Shown: positions 9,416 through 19,685, counted from the first letter of the stretch. The stretch is 51,768 nucleotides of DNA from Akkermansia muciniphila (GCA_945888375.1 CAMCZZ010000023.1:1-51768); one strand, 5' to 3'. The notes: generated by a model from the sequence alone, not told the origin. Made by a program: numbers and translations.

Positions 9416-11176
9416 ATGCATAGCTTCTCCGAGCAGTGTCTCGATATGGCCCGTTCAATGTTGGGCCACAACTTGGATGCCATCCAGCCCGACGGCTCCA
9501 TCCTTCCCGCCGCCGGCGAGGAACCTCGCTCCGACGAGCCCGGCCACGTCGCCTTCGCCCTCGGCGAATACTACCGCGCCACCGGCGAGACCACGCTCAA
9601 GGGCTACGACCTCATCGACCTCGCCGCCCGCTGCATCACCGCGCAGATGTTCACCGAGCCGCCCGCGGAGAACGGCCTCGCCTACGCCGCCCTCGGCCTC
9701 CTTTGCTTCGGCCCCTCCAAGGAGCGCAACCCAGTCTGGGAACGCCTAGTCGACGAGACCCGCGAACGCATCGACAAAGCCCTGCTCCAGCGCTCCGACT
9801 ACGACAACCACTGGCAGGCCTTCAACGTCGCCAAGGCCGTCGCCCGCTTCTCCCTCGGCCTCTCCAAGAAGGACGAGACCTCCCGCCTGATCGAGCGCAT
9901 GGTCGAGCGGATCAACGCGACCAGCTCCACCGGCTTCTTTGACGACGCCACCTCCGGTATCGGCGGTAATTTCAACCTATATGGCGTGATGAGCTTCTCG
10001 TTCATCCGCTCCGCCCTCCAGCTCCACGCCAACTCCGGCGTGCGCGACCGCAAACTCCCCACCCTGCGCACCTACGGCGAGAAATACATCAAGATGATGC
10101 CCGACCTGGTCCGCCCCGACGGCCTGGGCTGGGCCTTCGGCCGCGCCGCCGGCGTTTACGGCCAGATGCACTGCATCTCCCTCGTGCTGCAAGGCCTGCG
10201 CGACGGCTGGATCGCCGATGCCGACAAACCGAAGTATTTCGACCTGCTCCGCCGCTTGTTCGTATTTTTCTACCAGACCTACCTCGACCAAGAGCACGGC
10301 TTCCTCGACCTGCGCGACCCCGAGCGCACCGCCTACGCGCACCACACCACGCGCATGGCCAACTTCGACGCCGCCCGCTACCTCTGCCAGTGGTCGCGCC
10401 TGTCCAAGACCGTCTCCCTGCCGCTCTCCTCCGGCAAACCCGAAGCCCCCCGCACCGTCGCCCGCTTCGTCATCTTCGACAAATCCTCCCGCAAGGAGCA
10501 GGGCCTTTTTCTCTACCGCAACGCCGAGACCGGCCTGCACGCCCAAATCCCGCTCGTCGGCACCGGCGCCCACCTGACCTCGGACTCTCTGCCCTTCCCT
10601 CACTCCCCGGGCGTGTTTGATTGGCCCAACAACGTCTACGCCCCGATCCTCACCCCTGAGCTGACCTTTGGCGAAAACGTCACCCTGCCCGCCTTTTACG
10701 GCCGTGGCTGCGTGACCGGACTCGGCCTGCGCAACAGCTTCTTTTTCCGCTATGAACAGCCCGAGCTGATCAACACCAAGGAGGAAATCCAGAAGGGCCT
10801 CGGCTCCGTCAAGGTGCAGTGGACCTTCACCGGCCCGCAGATCTCCGTCGAATACGCCTACTCCGTCAAACAGCAGGTCACCCTCGACAAGTTCCGCTAC
10901 CAGATCGCGATCGCCGCCCCCCACTCCCGCTACCGCGTCGCCGGTATGCCCACCGTCGGCGAGCACGGCCATCGCTGCACCGTGCAAAAGGATGATTTCC
11001 AAGGCGTCTGGCAGGAGACCGAGGTCGTGACCGAGGACCCCGCCTACCGCACCAACTTCGGCAAGATCCATTACGTGCAAACCTTGCTCCGCGACCATCC
11101 GCTGATCATGCGTCCGGGCCAGGTCTACCGCTTCGTGGTAAACTTCGAGCCCGACCTCGCCCAACTGGATGGATAA
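9416..11176 (+). CDS. Uncharacterised protein, possible alpha-toroid plus beta-sandwich enzyme
   Basis: I chose the ATG at 9416 (MHSFSEQCLDMARSMLGHNL), giving 586 residues; the frame is open from 9209 but that part looks non-coding. There is no signal peptide, so a cytoplasmic location is likely. The N-terminal 330 residues are helical with regularly spaced aromatic and charged positions (GEYYRATGETTLKGYDLIDL, YDNHWQAFNVAKAVARFSLG), as in alpha/alpha-toroid glycan-active enzymes. The C-terminal half is beta-rich (FFFRYEQPELINTKEEIQ onward). This two-part layout is seen in polysaccharide lyases and related hydrolases, but no catalytic motif can be assigned. It precedes hisF on the same strand with a hairpin between them. 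Confidence 0.75.
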   Translation: MHSFSEQCLDMARSMLGHNLDAIQPDGSILPAAGEEPRSDEPGHVAFALGEYYRATGETTLKGYDLIDLAARCITAQMFTEPPAENGLAYAALGLLCFGPSKERNPVWERLVDETRERIDKALLQRSDYDNHWQAFNVAKAVARFSLGLSKKDETSRLIERMVERINATSSTGFFDDATSGIGGNFNLYGVMSFSFIRSALQLHANSGVRDRKLPTLRTYGEKYIKMMPDLVRPDGLGWAFGRAAGVYGQMHCISLVLQGLRDGWIADADKPKYFDLLRRLFVFFYQTYLDQEHGFLDLRDPERTAYAHHTTRMANFDAARYLCQWSRLSKTVSLPLSSGKPEAPRTVARFVIFDKSSRKEQGLFLYRNAETGLHAQIPLVGTGAHLTSDSLPFPHSPGVFDWPNNVYAPILTPELTFGENVTLPAFYGRGCVTGLGLRNSFFFRYEQPELINTKEEIQKGLGSVKVQWTFTGPQISVEYAYSVKQQVTLDKFRYQIAIAAPHSRYRVAGMPTVGEHGHRCTVQKDDFQGVWQETEVVTEDPAYRTNFGKIHYVQTLLRDHPLIMRPGQVYRFVVNFEPDLAQLDG

Positions 11177-11198
11177 ACGGCGCCACCAGGCGCCGTTT
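11175..11198 (+). terminator. Hairpin at the stop codon of the 586-residue gene
   Basis: AAACGGCGCC and GGCGCCGTTT form a perfect 10-base stem around an ACCA loop, beginning inside the stop codon. Only three T residues end the stem and no longer T tract follows, so termination may be partial or the hairpin may protect the transcript end. Confidence 0.55.
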
Positions 11199-11203
11199 GG
11201 TCA

Positions 11204-11289
11204 AAGGTCGCAAAGTCAAAAGTCCCTGGTAGCCACCGCGGGGCGTTGCCGCGCCGCACTCGACCTTCGACCTTAACACCTTCGACCTT
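11204..11289. repeat. Word-like CGACCTT repeats before hisF
   Basis: CGACCTT occurs at 11261-11267, 11268-11274 and 11283-11289, and its complement AAGGTCG at 11204-11210, all within the short gap before hisF. Similar short-period repeats lie just upstream of two other genes here (near 18415 and 26046), which suggests a repeat habit of this genome. No function is evident. Confidence 0.5.
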
Positions 11290-11310
11290 AGACTGCCTTA
11301 TCTTCAAGTC

Positions 11311-12072
11311 ATGCTCTCCCGCCGCGTCATCCCCTGCCTCGACGTTCACGCCGGCCGCGTGGTGAAGGGCATCAAGTTCCTCGAGCTGCGCGATGCCGGA
11401 GACCCCGTCGAGTCCGCCAAGGCCTACGACGCCCAAGGCGCCGACGAACTCGTATTTCTCGACATCACCGCGTCCTCCGACGGACGGGGGATCATGCACG
11501 ATGTCGTCGCCCGCACCGCCGAGCAGTGCTTCATGCCCCTCACCGTGGGCGGAGGCCTGCGCACCGTTTCCGATATCGAGGCCATGTTGAAAAGCGGCGC
11601 CGATAAGGTCTCGCTCAACACCGCCGCGATCAAGGACCCGGAGCTCATCCGCGCCTCGTCGGAACGTTTCGGCGCCCAGTGCATCGTGCTCGCCATCGAC
11701 GCCAAGCGCGAACCCGACGGCCGCTCTTGGCGCGTTTACACCCACGGCGGCCGCAATCGCACCGAGCTCGACGCCGTGAAATGGGCGGAACAAGCCGTGG
11801 CCCTGGGCGCGGGCGAGATCCTGCTCACTTCGATGGACGCCGATGGCACCCTTGCCGGCTTCGACAGCCCGCTTACCCGGGCCGTGTCCGATGCTGTCAG
11901 CGTGCCCGTCATCGCCAGCGGCGGCGCCGGACAACTCGAGCACTTCGCCGACGTGCTGCGAGACGGCCACGCCAGTGCCGTGCTCGCCGCCAGCCTTTTC
12001 CACTTCGGCACCCTGACGGTCGGCCAGGTAAAAAATCACCTCGCCGCCGCCGGCCTGCCCGTCCGCCGCTAG
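11311..12072 (+). CDS. hisF: Imidazole glycerol phosphate synthase subunit HisF
   Basis: HisF is the cyclase of histidine biosynthesis; with HisH it converts PRFAR and ammonia to IGP and AICAR. The 253-residue length is exact for the family. The (beta/alpha)8-barrel shows catalytic D11 ([17 protein letters not shown]) and D130 (VLAIDAK), and phosphate-binding loops ([21 protein letters not shown]). No other his gene lies in the window, so histidine genes are dispersed in this genome. It converges with glgP with a 42-base gap and no clear terminator. Confidence 0.97.
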   Translation: MLSRRVIPCLDVHAGRVVKGIKFLELRDAGDPVESAKAYDAQGADELVFLDITASSDGRGIMHDVVARTAEQCFMPLTVGGGLRTVSDIEAMLKSGADKVSLNTAAIKDPELIRASSERFGAQCIVLAIDAKREPDGRSWRVYTHGGRNRTELDAVKWAEQAVALGAGEILLTSMDADGTLAGFDSPLTRAVSDAVSVPVIASGGAGQLEHFADVLRDGHASAVLAASLFHFGTLTVGQVKNHLAAAGLPVRR

Positions 12073-12114
12073 GCTTGGACTCGGCCGGGCTCCGGCAGCG
12101 GAGGGGTTGTCCAG

Positions 12115-14640
12115 TTAGCCCACCTGCACCGCCGGAAGACGCCAGATCTCGCGAGCGTATTCGTGGATCGTCCGGTCGCTGGAGAACTTGCCCACTCGGG
12201 CGGTATTGAGGATGGCCTTCTTCGCCCAGCCGGTGCGATCGCGATAGGCCTGATCCACCTTTGCCTGGGCCTCGATGTAACTGCGATAATCGGCGAGGCA
12301 CTTATAGGGATCGCCGCCGCCGGTAAGGCTGTGGTGCAGCGCGCCGAAGGCGTGGTGTTCGCCGGGGGTGAAGAAATCGCTGCCCAGCCAGTCGATGACC
12401 GCGCGCAGTTCGTCATCGCGATGATAATAATCCCACGGGCTGTAACCCTTGGCGTCGAGGGCCTCCACCTCGGGCACGGTCAGGCCGAAGATGAAGATGT
12501 TGTCGTCGCCGACCTCCTCGCCGATCTCGACATTGGCGCCATCGAGCGTGCCGATGGTCAGCGCGCCGTTGAGAGCGAGCTTCATGTTACCGGTGCCCGA
12601 AGCCTCCTTGCCGGCGGTGGAAATCTGCTCGGAGAGGTCGGCGGCGGGGATGATCTTCTCGGCCAGCGACACGCGGTAGTTGGGCAGGAAGGCGACCTTC
12701 AACTTGCCGCCGATGCGGGCATCCTCGTTGATGTGTTTGCCGATGGTGTTGATCGCCCGGATGATGTTCTTCGCCAGGTCGTAGCCGGGGGCGGCCTTAG
12801 CGGCGAAGACGAAGACGCGCGGCACGATATCGAGCGCCGGGTTCTGGAGCAGACGGCGGTAGAGGGTGAGGATGTGCAGCAGGTTGAGGTGCTGACGTTT
12901 GTATTCGTGCAGACGCTTGATCTGCACGTCGAACAGGGCGTCAGGCGAGACGGTGATGCCGCACTCGCGCTCGATCACGGCAGCCAGGGCCACCTTGTTG
13001 GCGTATTTCACCGCCATGAACCGCTTTTGGAACGCGGTATCGCCGGCGAATTTCTCAAGGGCGTGGAGCTGGTCCAGATCGCGGGCCCAGTCACCATTGC
13101 CCAGCGTATCGCGCAAGAGGGTGGCAAGCTCGGGATTGCAGTCGAGGAGCCAGCGACGGGGGGTGATGCCGTTGGTTTTATTCTGGAATTTGCCCGGGTA
13201 GAGGGAGTCAAACTCGGGGAAGAGATCCTTCTTGAGCAACTGGGTGTGGAGCGCGGCGACGCCGTTGACCGCATGCGAGCCGACCACGGAGAGATTGGCC
13301 ATGCGGAAAGCTTTCGCGCCGCCCTCGTCCACGAGGGAGCAGATGCGTTTCTTATCGTTGTCACCCGGCCACTTGGCCTCGACCGTCTCCATCAGGCGGC
13401 GGTTGATTTCGAAGATGATTTGGGTGTGGCGCGGCAGAACCTTGGTGAAGAGCGGCAGGCTCCACTTTTCCAGCGCCTCGGGCAGAAGGGTATGGTTGGT
13501 GTAGCCAAAGGTCCGGGTGACGATGGCCCAGGCGTTTTCCCATGTGAACTGCTGCTCATCGACGAGGATGCGCTGGAGCTCGGCCACCGAGACGGAGGGA
13601 TGGGTGTCATTGAGCTGCACGGCGACCTTGTCGGCGAAGTTGGCCCAAGTGTTGCCGGGGATGCGGAAGTGACGGCGAAGGATGTCGCGCAGAGAGCAAG
13701 AGACGAAGAAATACTGCTGGATCAGGCGAAGCTCCTTGCCGTTCTCGGTCTTGTCATTCGGGTAGAGCACCTTGGAGACAGTCTCGCCGATGGCCTTCTC
13801 ACGCACCGCCTCGACATAGCCGCCGGAGTTGAAGGCGCTGAGATCGAACTCCTCGGTCGAGCGCGAAGCCCAGAGGCGCAGCAGGTTAACGGTCTTGGTG
13901 CCGTAGCCGGTGATAGGGATGTCGTAGGGAACGCCGAGGATCTTTTTCGCGTCAACCCAGCGCGGGCGGTAGCCGCCACGATCGTCGAAGACATTCTCCA
14001 CCCGCCCATAGAGCTGGATTTCTTGAGTGTATTCGGCGCGGCAGATTTCCCATGGCGTGCCGAAAATCATCCAGTTGTCGGGATGCTCGACCTGGTTGCC
14101 GTTGACGAACTCCTGCTTGAACAGGCCGAACTCGTAATGGATGCCATAGCCGATGGCCGGATAATCGAGGGTGGCGAGAGAATCGAGGAAACAGGCCGCG
14201 AGCCGCCCGAGGCCACCGTTGCCCAGACCCATATCAAACTCGGTCTCGGTCAACTCATCCAAATTAACCCCCAACTCCGCCAAGGCCGTGCGGGCCGCCT
14301 CCGTGAGGCCGGTATTCTGGAGGTTGTTCTCCATCAAGCGCCCCATCAAGTATTCGAGGGAAAGATAATAAAGCCGGCGGACGTTTTCCTTGTTATGCAC
14401 GGCCTGGGTGGCGAGCAGGCGGGCAAGGATCTGCTCCCGCACGGCCGAGGCGGTGGCGATCCACCAGTCACGCGGCGTGGCCGAGCCTTGGTCGCGGGCG
14501 AGCGTATAGGTTAAATGCTTGAGGATAGCCTGCTTAAAGTTAGCCGATTGCTCATGGGCACCGGGCGCGGCGACGTCCGCAGCGGAGGCGGCGCGGGCAT
14601 TGGCAGAGACTTTACGAGTTTTGGAGGGAGCGGCGCACAT
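12115..14640 (-). CDS. glgP: Glycogen/starch phosphorylase
   Basis: This enzyme releases glucose-1-phosphate from alpha-1,4-glucans using pyridoxal phosphate. The 841 residues match the family length. Characteristic blocks include [70 protein letters not shown] and the PLP-lysine site [20 protein letters not shown]. The first 45 residues ([20 protein letters not shown] onward) are a low-complexity Ala/Lys-rich tail before the family core. It is cytoplasmic. Upstream lies a 268-base divergent region shared with the ABC ATPase gene. Confidence 0.97.
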   Translation of the reverse strand: MCAAPSKTRKVSANARAASAADVAAPGAHEQSANFKQAILKHLTYTLARDQGSATPRDWWIATASAVREQILARLLATQAVHNKENVRRLYYLSLEYLMGRLMENNLQNTGLTEAARTALAELGVNLDELTETEFDMGLGNGGLGRLAACFLDSLATLDYPAIGYGIHYEFGLFKQEFVNGNQVEHPDNWMIFGTPWEICRAEYTQEIQLYGRVENVFDDRGGYRPRWVDAKKILGVPYDIPITGYGTKTVNLLRLWASRSTEEFDLSAFNSGGYVEAVREKAIGETVSKVLYPNDKTENGKELRLIQQYFFVSCSLRDILRRHFRIPGNTWANFADKVAVQLNDTHPSVSVAELQRILVDEQQFTWENAWAIVTRTFGYTNHTLLPEALEKWSLPLFTKVLPRHTQIIFEINRRLMETVEAKWPGDNDKKRICSLVDEGGAKAFRMANLSVVGSHAVNGVAALHTQLLKKDLFPEFDSLYPGKFQNKTNGITPRRWLLDCNPELATLLRDTLGNGDWARDLDQLHALEKFAGDTAFQKRFMAVKYANKVALAAVIERECGITVSPDALFDVQIKRLHEYKRQHLNLLHILTLYRRLLQNPALDIVPRVFVFAAKAAPGYDLAKNIIRAINTIGKHINEDARIGGKLKVAFLPNYRVSLAEKIIPAADLSEQISTAGKEASGTGNMKLALNGALTIGTLDGANVEIGEEVGDDNIFIFGLTVPEVEALDAKGYSPWDYYHRDDELRAVIDWLGSDFFTPGEHHAFGALHHSLTGGGDPYKCLADYRSYIEAQAKVDQAYRDRTGWAKKAILNTARVGKFSSDRTIHEYAREIWRLPAVQVG

Positions 14641-14791
14641 ACGAAGAAGGGAGAAGTGGGAAGAGACTGAAGCTCACCACGAAACGTGCCACGACCGAAA
14701 CCGGGAGCACGTTCTTTTTTCGACTTTCGCCATTAAGTCACAGGCCCGATCGCCCTCCGAGGCGAGCAGCCGGACTGAATAAACCGTATGT

Positions 14792-14831
14792 TTCCCCTGA
14801 TGAATCTTGGGATCTTAAAAAATCAGGGGAA
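14792..14831. promoter_or_regulatory. 10-base inverted repeat in the glgP/ABC divergent region
   Basis: TTCCCCTGAT (14792-14801) and ATCAGGGGAA (14822-14831) are perfect inverted arms separated by 20 bases, ending 77 bases before the ABC ATPase start. The wide spacer and AT-rich centre fit a dimeric regulator site or looped operator better than a terminator, since no T tract follows the second arm. Either divergent gene could be controlled from it. Confidence 0.45.
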
Positions 14832-14908
14832 CCTTTGCCCTCCCTGCTGTTCAAAGTGGCCGCTTGTCCTTGTCCCTTTGCTTACCTTCCCGTTCTACCT
14901 CCCAGCCC

Positions 14909-15631
14909 ATGATCGAAGTAAAAAACCTGGTTAAAACCTACGGCACCAAACGCGCCGTCGATGGCGTGAGTTTCACCGTCCGCCCCGGCGATATCCTCGG
15001 CTTCCTCGGCCCGAATGGCGCCGGCAAGTCCACCACAATGAAGATGATCACCGGCTATATCCGCCCGGATGCCGGCACCGCCACCGTGGCAGGCATCGAC
15101 GTCGCCAAGGACCCCGTGGCAGTAAAGGCCCGCATCGGCTACCTGCCCGAAAGCGCCCCCGCCTACGGCGAAATGACCGTGCTGGAATTTCTTGATTTTA
15201 TCGCCGAGGTGCGCGGCTACCGCGCCTCCGCCGAGCGCCGCGCACGCGTCGAGCGCGCCCTCGCCCGCACCCACCTCGAACCGGTGCGCCGGCAGGCGAT
15301 CGAGACACTGTCAAAAGGCTACAAGCAACGCGTCGGCTTCGCCCAGGCCCTTCTGCACGAACCACCCTGCCTGGTGCTCGACGAACCCACCGACGGCCTC
15401 GACCCCAATCAGAAAAACGAGGTGCGCGCCCTGATTAAAACCATGGCCACCGACCGCGCCGTCATCTTATCCACCCACATCCTCGAGGAAGTCGATGCCA
15501 TCTGCAACCGCATCATCCTCATCTCGAATGGTCGCGTCGTAGTGGACGAGACTCCCGAGGCTTTCCACGCCCGCCGCCCCGGCGCCCGTCTGGACACCAT
15601 CTTCCGCGAGCTCACCAACGCCGACGCCTGA
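14909..15631 (+). CDS. ABC transporter ATP-binding protein (GldA-like)
   Basis: From the ATG at 14909 ([19 protein letters not shown]) the product has 240 residues. Walker A is GPNGAGKS (34-41), the signature is [13 protein letters not shown] and Walker B is [13 protein letters not shown]. It is the nucleotide-binding subunit for the ABC-2 permease that begins 50 bases downstream. The order ATPase, permease, GldG-like, DUF4340 is the known GldA/F/G-type cassette. In Bacteroidota the relatives support gliding; in other phyla the substrate is not established. The frame opens earlier at 14864, but those residues do not look native. Confidence 0.93.
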   Translation: MIEVKNLVKTYGTKRAVDGVSFTVRPGDILGFLGPNGAGKSTTMKMITGYIRPDAGTATVAGIDVAKDPVAVKARIGYLPESAPAYGEMTVLEFLDFIAEVRGYRASAERRARVERALARTHLEPVRRQAIETLSKGYKQRVGFAQALLHEPPCLVLDEPTDGLDPNQKNEVRALIKTMATDRAVILSTHILEEVDAICNRIILISNGRVVVDETPEAFHARRPGARLDTIFRELTNADA

Positions 15632-15681
15632 GCCTCACCGCGCCTCCCCAACCCATTTCTTCAAGCTCCCCGCCTCCTCCC

Positions 15682-16404
15682 ATGTCCCAGATCTCGCCCG
15701 TCTTTAAACGTGAGTTCCTCGGCTACTTCCGCTCCCCGGTGGCCTACGTTTTCCTGATCGTCTTCCTCGTCGCCTCGGTCGGCCTCGCCTTCTTCGTCGG
15801 CGGCTTCTTCAAGGCCAACCAGGCCTCCCTGCAAAGCTTCTTCGTTTTCCACCCCTGGCTCTACCTGTTCCTCATCCCCGCCGTGGGCATGCGCCTCTGG
15901 GCCGAGGAACGCCGGGGCGGCACCATCGAACTGCTCTTCACCCTGCCGCTCACCACCCTCGATGCCGTGTTGGGCAAGTTTTTCGCCGCGTGGGCCTTCC
16001 TCGCCCTCGCCCTCACCCTCACCTTCCCGCTGGCCCTCACCGTCGGCTGGCTCGGCCAACCCGATTGGGGCGTGATCGCCGCCGGCTACCTCGGTAGCGC
16101 CCTGATGGCCGGAGCCTACCTCGCCATCTGCTCCCTGTTGTCCTCCCTGACTAAAAACCAAGTAATCGCCTTCGTGCTCGGCGTGGTCGTGAACCTCGCC
16201 TTGGTGTTCCTCGGCTGGAGCGTATTCAACGGCCTCCTGTCTGGTTTCCTGCCCGTCAACGCCGTCGATTTCATCGCAAATCTCGGCTTCATCCCTCACT
16301 TCGACGCCCTTTCCAAGGGCATCCTCGACCCGCGCGATTTCGCCTACTTCGGCTCCGTCATGGCCCTCGCCCTGACCCTCAACGTCGTCGCCCTCGAACG
16401 CTAA
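15682..16404 (+). CDS. ABC-2 type permease (GldF-like)
   Basis: The 240-residue protein begins with the typical FKREFLGYFRSPVAYVFLIV block and has about six membrane segments (for example VFLIVFLVASVGLAFFVGGF and WLYLFLIPAVGMRLW). RLWAEERRGGTIELLFTLPL is the conserved cytoplasmic loop of this family. It should form the membrane channel with the ATPase upstream. It ends 43 bases before the GldG-like gene. Confidence 0.92.
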   Translation: MSQISPVFKREFLGYFRSPVAYVFLIVFLVASVGLAFFVGGFFKANQASLQSFFVFHPWLYLFLIPAVGMRLWAEERRGGTIELLFTLPLTTLDAVLGKFFAAWAFLALALTLTFPLALTVGWLGQPDWGVIAAGYLGSALMAGAYLAICSLLSSLTKNQVIAFVLGVVVNLALVFLGWSVFNGLLSGFLPVNAVDFIANLGFIPHFDALSKGILDPRDFAYFGSVMALALTLNVVALER

Positions 16405-16447
16405 GCCATCCGCTCCGCCCGCCCCCTCCCCCCGCCCTTCCCCGCCC

Positions 16448-18316
16448 ATGAAATCCGGCCTCGTCAAAACCCTCGCCGTCGTGCTGCTCGCCGTCGTCCT
16501 GTTGCTGGTCAACTTCCTCGCCTCCCGCCTGCCCGTGCGAGGCGATCTGACCGCCGGGCGCATCTACACCCTGTCGCCCGGCACCCGTGCCCTCCTCGGT
16601 AAGATCGAGGAACCCATCGCCCTCCGCCTCTACGCCACCCGCGGCGTGGACGGTCTTCCTGTATCTTATAAAAACTACGCGGATCGCGTGGAGGAGATGC
16701 TCCGCGCCTACGTCCGCGCCAGCGGCGGCAAACTCTCCCTCGAGACGATCTCGCCCGCCGCCGACACGCCCGAGGAAGAAAAGGCCCAAGCCGCCGGCCT
16801 CCAGCCCCAGCAGGTCCCCGGCAGCGGTGAGCCCTTTTACCTCGGCCTCGTCGTCACCCAAGCCGACCAGCAGAAGTCCCTCCCCGCCTTCAGCCCTGAC
16901 CGCGAGGAACTGATCGAATACGACGTATCCTCCCTGCTCCACTCGGTGCAGCAGTTGAATAAACCCAAACTCGGCGTCTTTACCCGCCTGCCCCTCGCCG
17001 GCGAACCCTTCAACATGATGCAGCAACGCCGGCCCACGCCACCCCAGTTGCTGATCGAGGAGTGGAAACGTTCCTATGAAGTCGTCACCGTCGATACCGA
17101 TTTCACCACCCTGCCCGCCGGCCTCGACGCCCTCGCCGTGCTCCACCCCGCCGGGATCAAACCCGCCCAGGAATTCGCCATAGACCAGTTCCTGCTCTCC
17201 GGCAAACCCGTGCTCGTCGCGGTTGATCCCTCCTCCACCCACTTCAAACGCCAGGGCGGCCAGCAAGCGATGTTCGGCGGCGGCAGCCCGGACGTGTCCT
17301 CCAGCCTGCCCGCCTTGTTCAAGGCCTACGGTATCACCTGCGACACCGCCCAGGTCGTCGGCGACGAGGCTCTCGCCACCCCGGTAAACGCCGGCAACGG
17401 CCAGGTCGCCCGCATGCCCGTGTGGCTGTCCCTGACCGCCAAAAATCTTAACGCCGCCTCGCCTGCCACCGCCCAGCTGAAATCCCTGCTGTTCATCGAA
17501 GCCGGCTCCGTCGCCGTCGAAAACCGCGAGGGCCGCGAGATCACCCCGCTGTTGGAAACCTCCCCCAGCGCCGGCACCGTCCCGGGGTTTTCCCTGCAGT
17601 TCTCCCAACCCGAGGAGATCGGCCGCACCCTCGTCGCCGGCACCGAGAAGAAGAACCTCGCCGTGCTCGTGCGCGGCCCCTTCACCACCGCCTTCCCTGA
17701 CGGAGCCCCCGCCGCCGATAACGCCGATAAATCCACCCCCGCCTCGCCGCCCGCCGACCTCCGCAAGTCCGGCACCGGCACCCTGGTCGTGATCGCCGAC
17801 TCCGATTGGCTGCTCGACGATTTCTCCGTGCGCCGCCAGTCGATTTTCGGCCAGGAAATGGTGCAGCCCCTGAACGACAACCTGTTCTTCGGCTCCAACT
17901 TGATCGATTTCCTCGCCGGCTCGCCCGACCTCATCGCCCTGCGCGGCAAACGCTCCGCCCAGCGCCCCTTCGAGGTCGTGGCCAGGATGGAAGCCGAAGC
18001 CCAGAAACAATTTAATTCCAAGCTCGCCGCCCTCGAGACCCGCATCTCCGAGGTGCAGTCCAAGCTCTCCGAACTCCAAGGCAAATCGCCCGACGGCGGT
18101 CGCCTCGTAGCCACGCCCGAGGTTCTCAAAACCATCGAGGACTTCCAAGCCCAGGAGCTCGCCATGCGCCGCGAACGCCGCGACATCCGTCGCGCCCTGC
18201 GCGAGGGCATCGACGCCCTCGAGACCCGTCTGCTCGTGATCAATCTGCTGACCACTCCCGTGCTACTCGGCTTCTTCGGCCTCTGGTTCGCCCGCCACCG
18301 CAAACACGCGGCTTGA
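16448..18316 (+). CDS. GldG-like ABC transporter auxiliary protein
   Basis: The 622-residue protein has an N-terminal membrane anchor (LAVVLLAVVLLLVNFLASRL), a large periplasmic region and a C-terminal span (LLTTPVLLGFFGLWFARHRK). Blocks such as RGDLTAGRIYTLSPGTRALL and IALRLYATRGVDGLPVSYKN, with later GKPVLVAVDPSS and LVVIADSDWLLDDF, are typical of the GldG/ABC-transporter-auxiliary family. A helical, possibly coiled-coil stretch near 515-560 precedes the last span. It is the third gene of the cassette; its biochemical role is unknown. Confidence 0.9.
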   Translation: MKSGLVKTLAVVLLAVVLLLVNFLASRLPVRGDLTAGRIYTLSPGTRALLGKIEEPIALRLYATRGVDGLPVSYKNYADRVEEMLRAYVRASGGKLSLETISPAADTPEEEKAQAAGLQPQQVPGSGEPFYLGLVVTQADQQKSLPAFSPDREELIEYDVSSLLHSVQQLNKPKLGVFTRLPLAGEPFNMMQQRRPTPPQLLIEEWKRSYEVVTVDTDFTTLPAGLDALAVLHPAGIKPAQEFAIDQFLLSGKPVLVAVDPSSTHFKRQGGQQAMFGGGSPDVSSSLPALFKAYGITCDTAQVVGDEALATPVNAGNGQVARMPVWLSLTAKNLNAASPATAQLKSLLFIEAGSVAVENREGREITPLLETSPSAGTVPGFSLQFSQPEEIGRTLVAGTEKKNLAVLVRGPFTTAFPDGAPAADNADKSTPASPPADLRKSGTGTLVVIADSDWLLDDFSVRRQSIFGQEMVQPLNDNLFFGSNLIDFLAGSPDLIALRGKRSAQRPFEVVARMEAEAQKQFNSKLAALETRISEVQSKLSELQGKSPDGGRLVATPEVLKTIEDFQAQELAMRRERRDIRRALREGIDALETRLLVINLLTTPVLLGFFGLWFARHRKHAA

Positions 18317-18414
18317 GCGCCGGCCAAAGCCCGAATCAAAAACCTCCTGTTCCACAAAACCAAACTCTGGCCCTCGGCTCCGAAGACTCCGTCCCGTCTC
18401 CACTTTACCCGACC

Positions 18415-18436
18415 TTCGCGACTTCGCGTCTTCGCG
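18415..18436. repeat. TTCGCG repeats before the DUF4340 gene
   Basis: TTCGCG occurs at 18415, 18423 and 18431, an exact 8-base period, just before the start of the DUF4340 gene in a 138-base gap. It resembles the word-like repeats near 11261 and 26046. Confidence 0.5.
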
Positions 18437-18454
18437 CTTCAATCCTGACTCGCC

Positions 18455-19648
18455 ATGAAACTCCGCCCCCTCCTCCTCACCCTCGCCGTCCTCGTCCCCG
18501 CCGCCGGTGCCGTCTGGTGGCTACAACGGCCCGCGCCCCCCGCCCAGACCACCGACGCCCGCCTCGGCCAGCGCGTCGCCGACCCCGCAAGCCTCACCTC
18601 CGCCACCCGCGTGCGCCTGCAGGCCCAGGGCAATAGCACCGAGCTCGCCCGCACCGAAGACGGTCGTTGGACCATCGCCGCCAGCGATAAATACCCCGCC
18701 CTCCCCGCCGACGCCTCGCGCCTCACCCGGCTCGCCGCCGACCTCGTCTCCCCCAAGGTCGAGCGCCTCGTCACCGAAAACCCGACCCGCCTCGCCACCC
18801 TCGAACTCGACTCCACCGAGGTCGCCTTCTTGGACGCCGCAGGCAAAACCCTGCTCGAACTCGATCTCGGCAAAAACGCCGATGGTGGCGGCCGCTTCCT
18901 CCGCTACGGCTCCGAGGCCAAGGCCTACCTCGCCCGCCTCACCGCCTCCATCGATGCCGATGCCACCAACTGGCGAGATACCGCCTTGGTCGCGTTGAAG
19001 AGCGACGACATCGCTTCCCTCGCCTTCGCCTTCCCCGGCGCCGCCCCCGTGGTGATTTCCCGTCCCGATGCCAAAACCGGCTGGACCAGCCCCGCCACCC
19101 CCGCCGGTCAACAGGTAAAGACCGGCTCGATAAGCACCCAACTGACCAACCTCACCGGCTTGCGTTACACTCAGGTCGCCCCCGCCCTCGACCCCGGAGT
19201 GATCGCCGCCCGCGTGCTCACGCGTGACGTCACCCTGACCACCTTCGACGGCCGCACCGTGAAGCTCACCCTCGGCCGCGCCCCCGAAGTGCCCAAACCC
19301 GCTAAACCCACCGCCACCCCGCCCGCCGACGGCTCCACGCCTCCGCCCGAACCCGCCGAACCGCCCGCCCTGCCCCGCCCCGTCTACGTGGAGCTGACCG
19401 ACTCCAAGCCCGATGCCCTCCTCGCCGCCGCCGCCAAGACCCACGCCTTCGAGATCGGCGAGTGGATCCACTCCGGTCTGCCCGCCGCCGCCGCCGATCT
19501 CTTCGAACCCGTCCCGGCCCCGCCGGCCGCCGCCTCGACAGACAAACCCGCCGCAACACCCCCCGCCCCTGCGCCCATCAGCGTGACCACCGAACCGGTG
19601 AGCGTCACCACCGAGCCGATGACCGCACCGGCGACACCCTCGCCCTGA
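18455..19648 (+). CDS. DUF4340 domain protein of the ABC cassette
   Basis: The 397-residue protein has an N-terminal membrane anchor (LLLTLAVLVPAAGAVWWL) and a periplasmic DUF4340-type body. The body shows repeated modules with W-T-I and L-Y-L-A-type motifs (DGRWTIAASDKYPALPADAS, FLRYGSEAKAYLAR, ASIDADATNWRDTALVALKS). The C-terminal third becomes Pro/Ala/Thr-rich with a Thr-Glu-Pro repeat near the end, so it is probably disordered. DUF4340 proteins commonly follow GldG-like genes; the role is unknown. A strong terminator 38 bases downstream ends the cassette. Confidence 0.85.
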   Translation: MKLRPLLLTLAVLVPAAGAVWWLQRPAPPAQTTDARLGQRVADPASLTSATRVRLQAQGNSTELARTEDGRWTIAASDKYPALPADASRLTRLAADLVSPKVERLVTENPTRLATLELDSTEVAFLDAAGKTLLELDLGKNADGGGRFLRYGSEAKAYLARLTASIDADATNWRDTALVALKSDDIASLAFAFPGAAPVVISRPDAKTGWTSPATPAGQQVKTGSISTQLTNLTGLRYTQVAPALDPGVIAARVLTRDVTLTTFDGRTVKLTLGRAPEVPKPAKPTATPPADGSTPPPEPAEPPALPRPVYVELTDSKPDALLAAAAKTHAFEIGEWIHSGLPAAAADLFEPVPAPPAAASTDKPAATPPAPAPISVTTEPVSVTTEPMTAPATPSP

Positions 19649-19685
19649 GCCGGTCCCCTACCCCAGAAATCAGCCCGCGCCTGTT

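Noticed and set aside
9977-11164. Minus-strand open frame of 395 codons opposite the 586-residue gene
   Set aside because: Its Gly/Val/Asp-rich composition with no motifs is the typical shadow of a C-biased gene; the plus-strand frame has real protein features.
12163-14514. Plus-strand open frame of 783 codons opposite glgP
   Set aside because: glgP is certain from its motifs; the opposite frame only reflects high GC at wobble positions.
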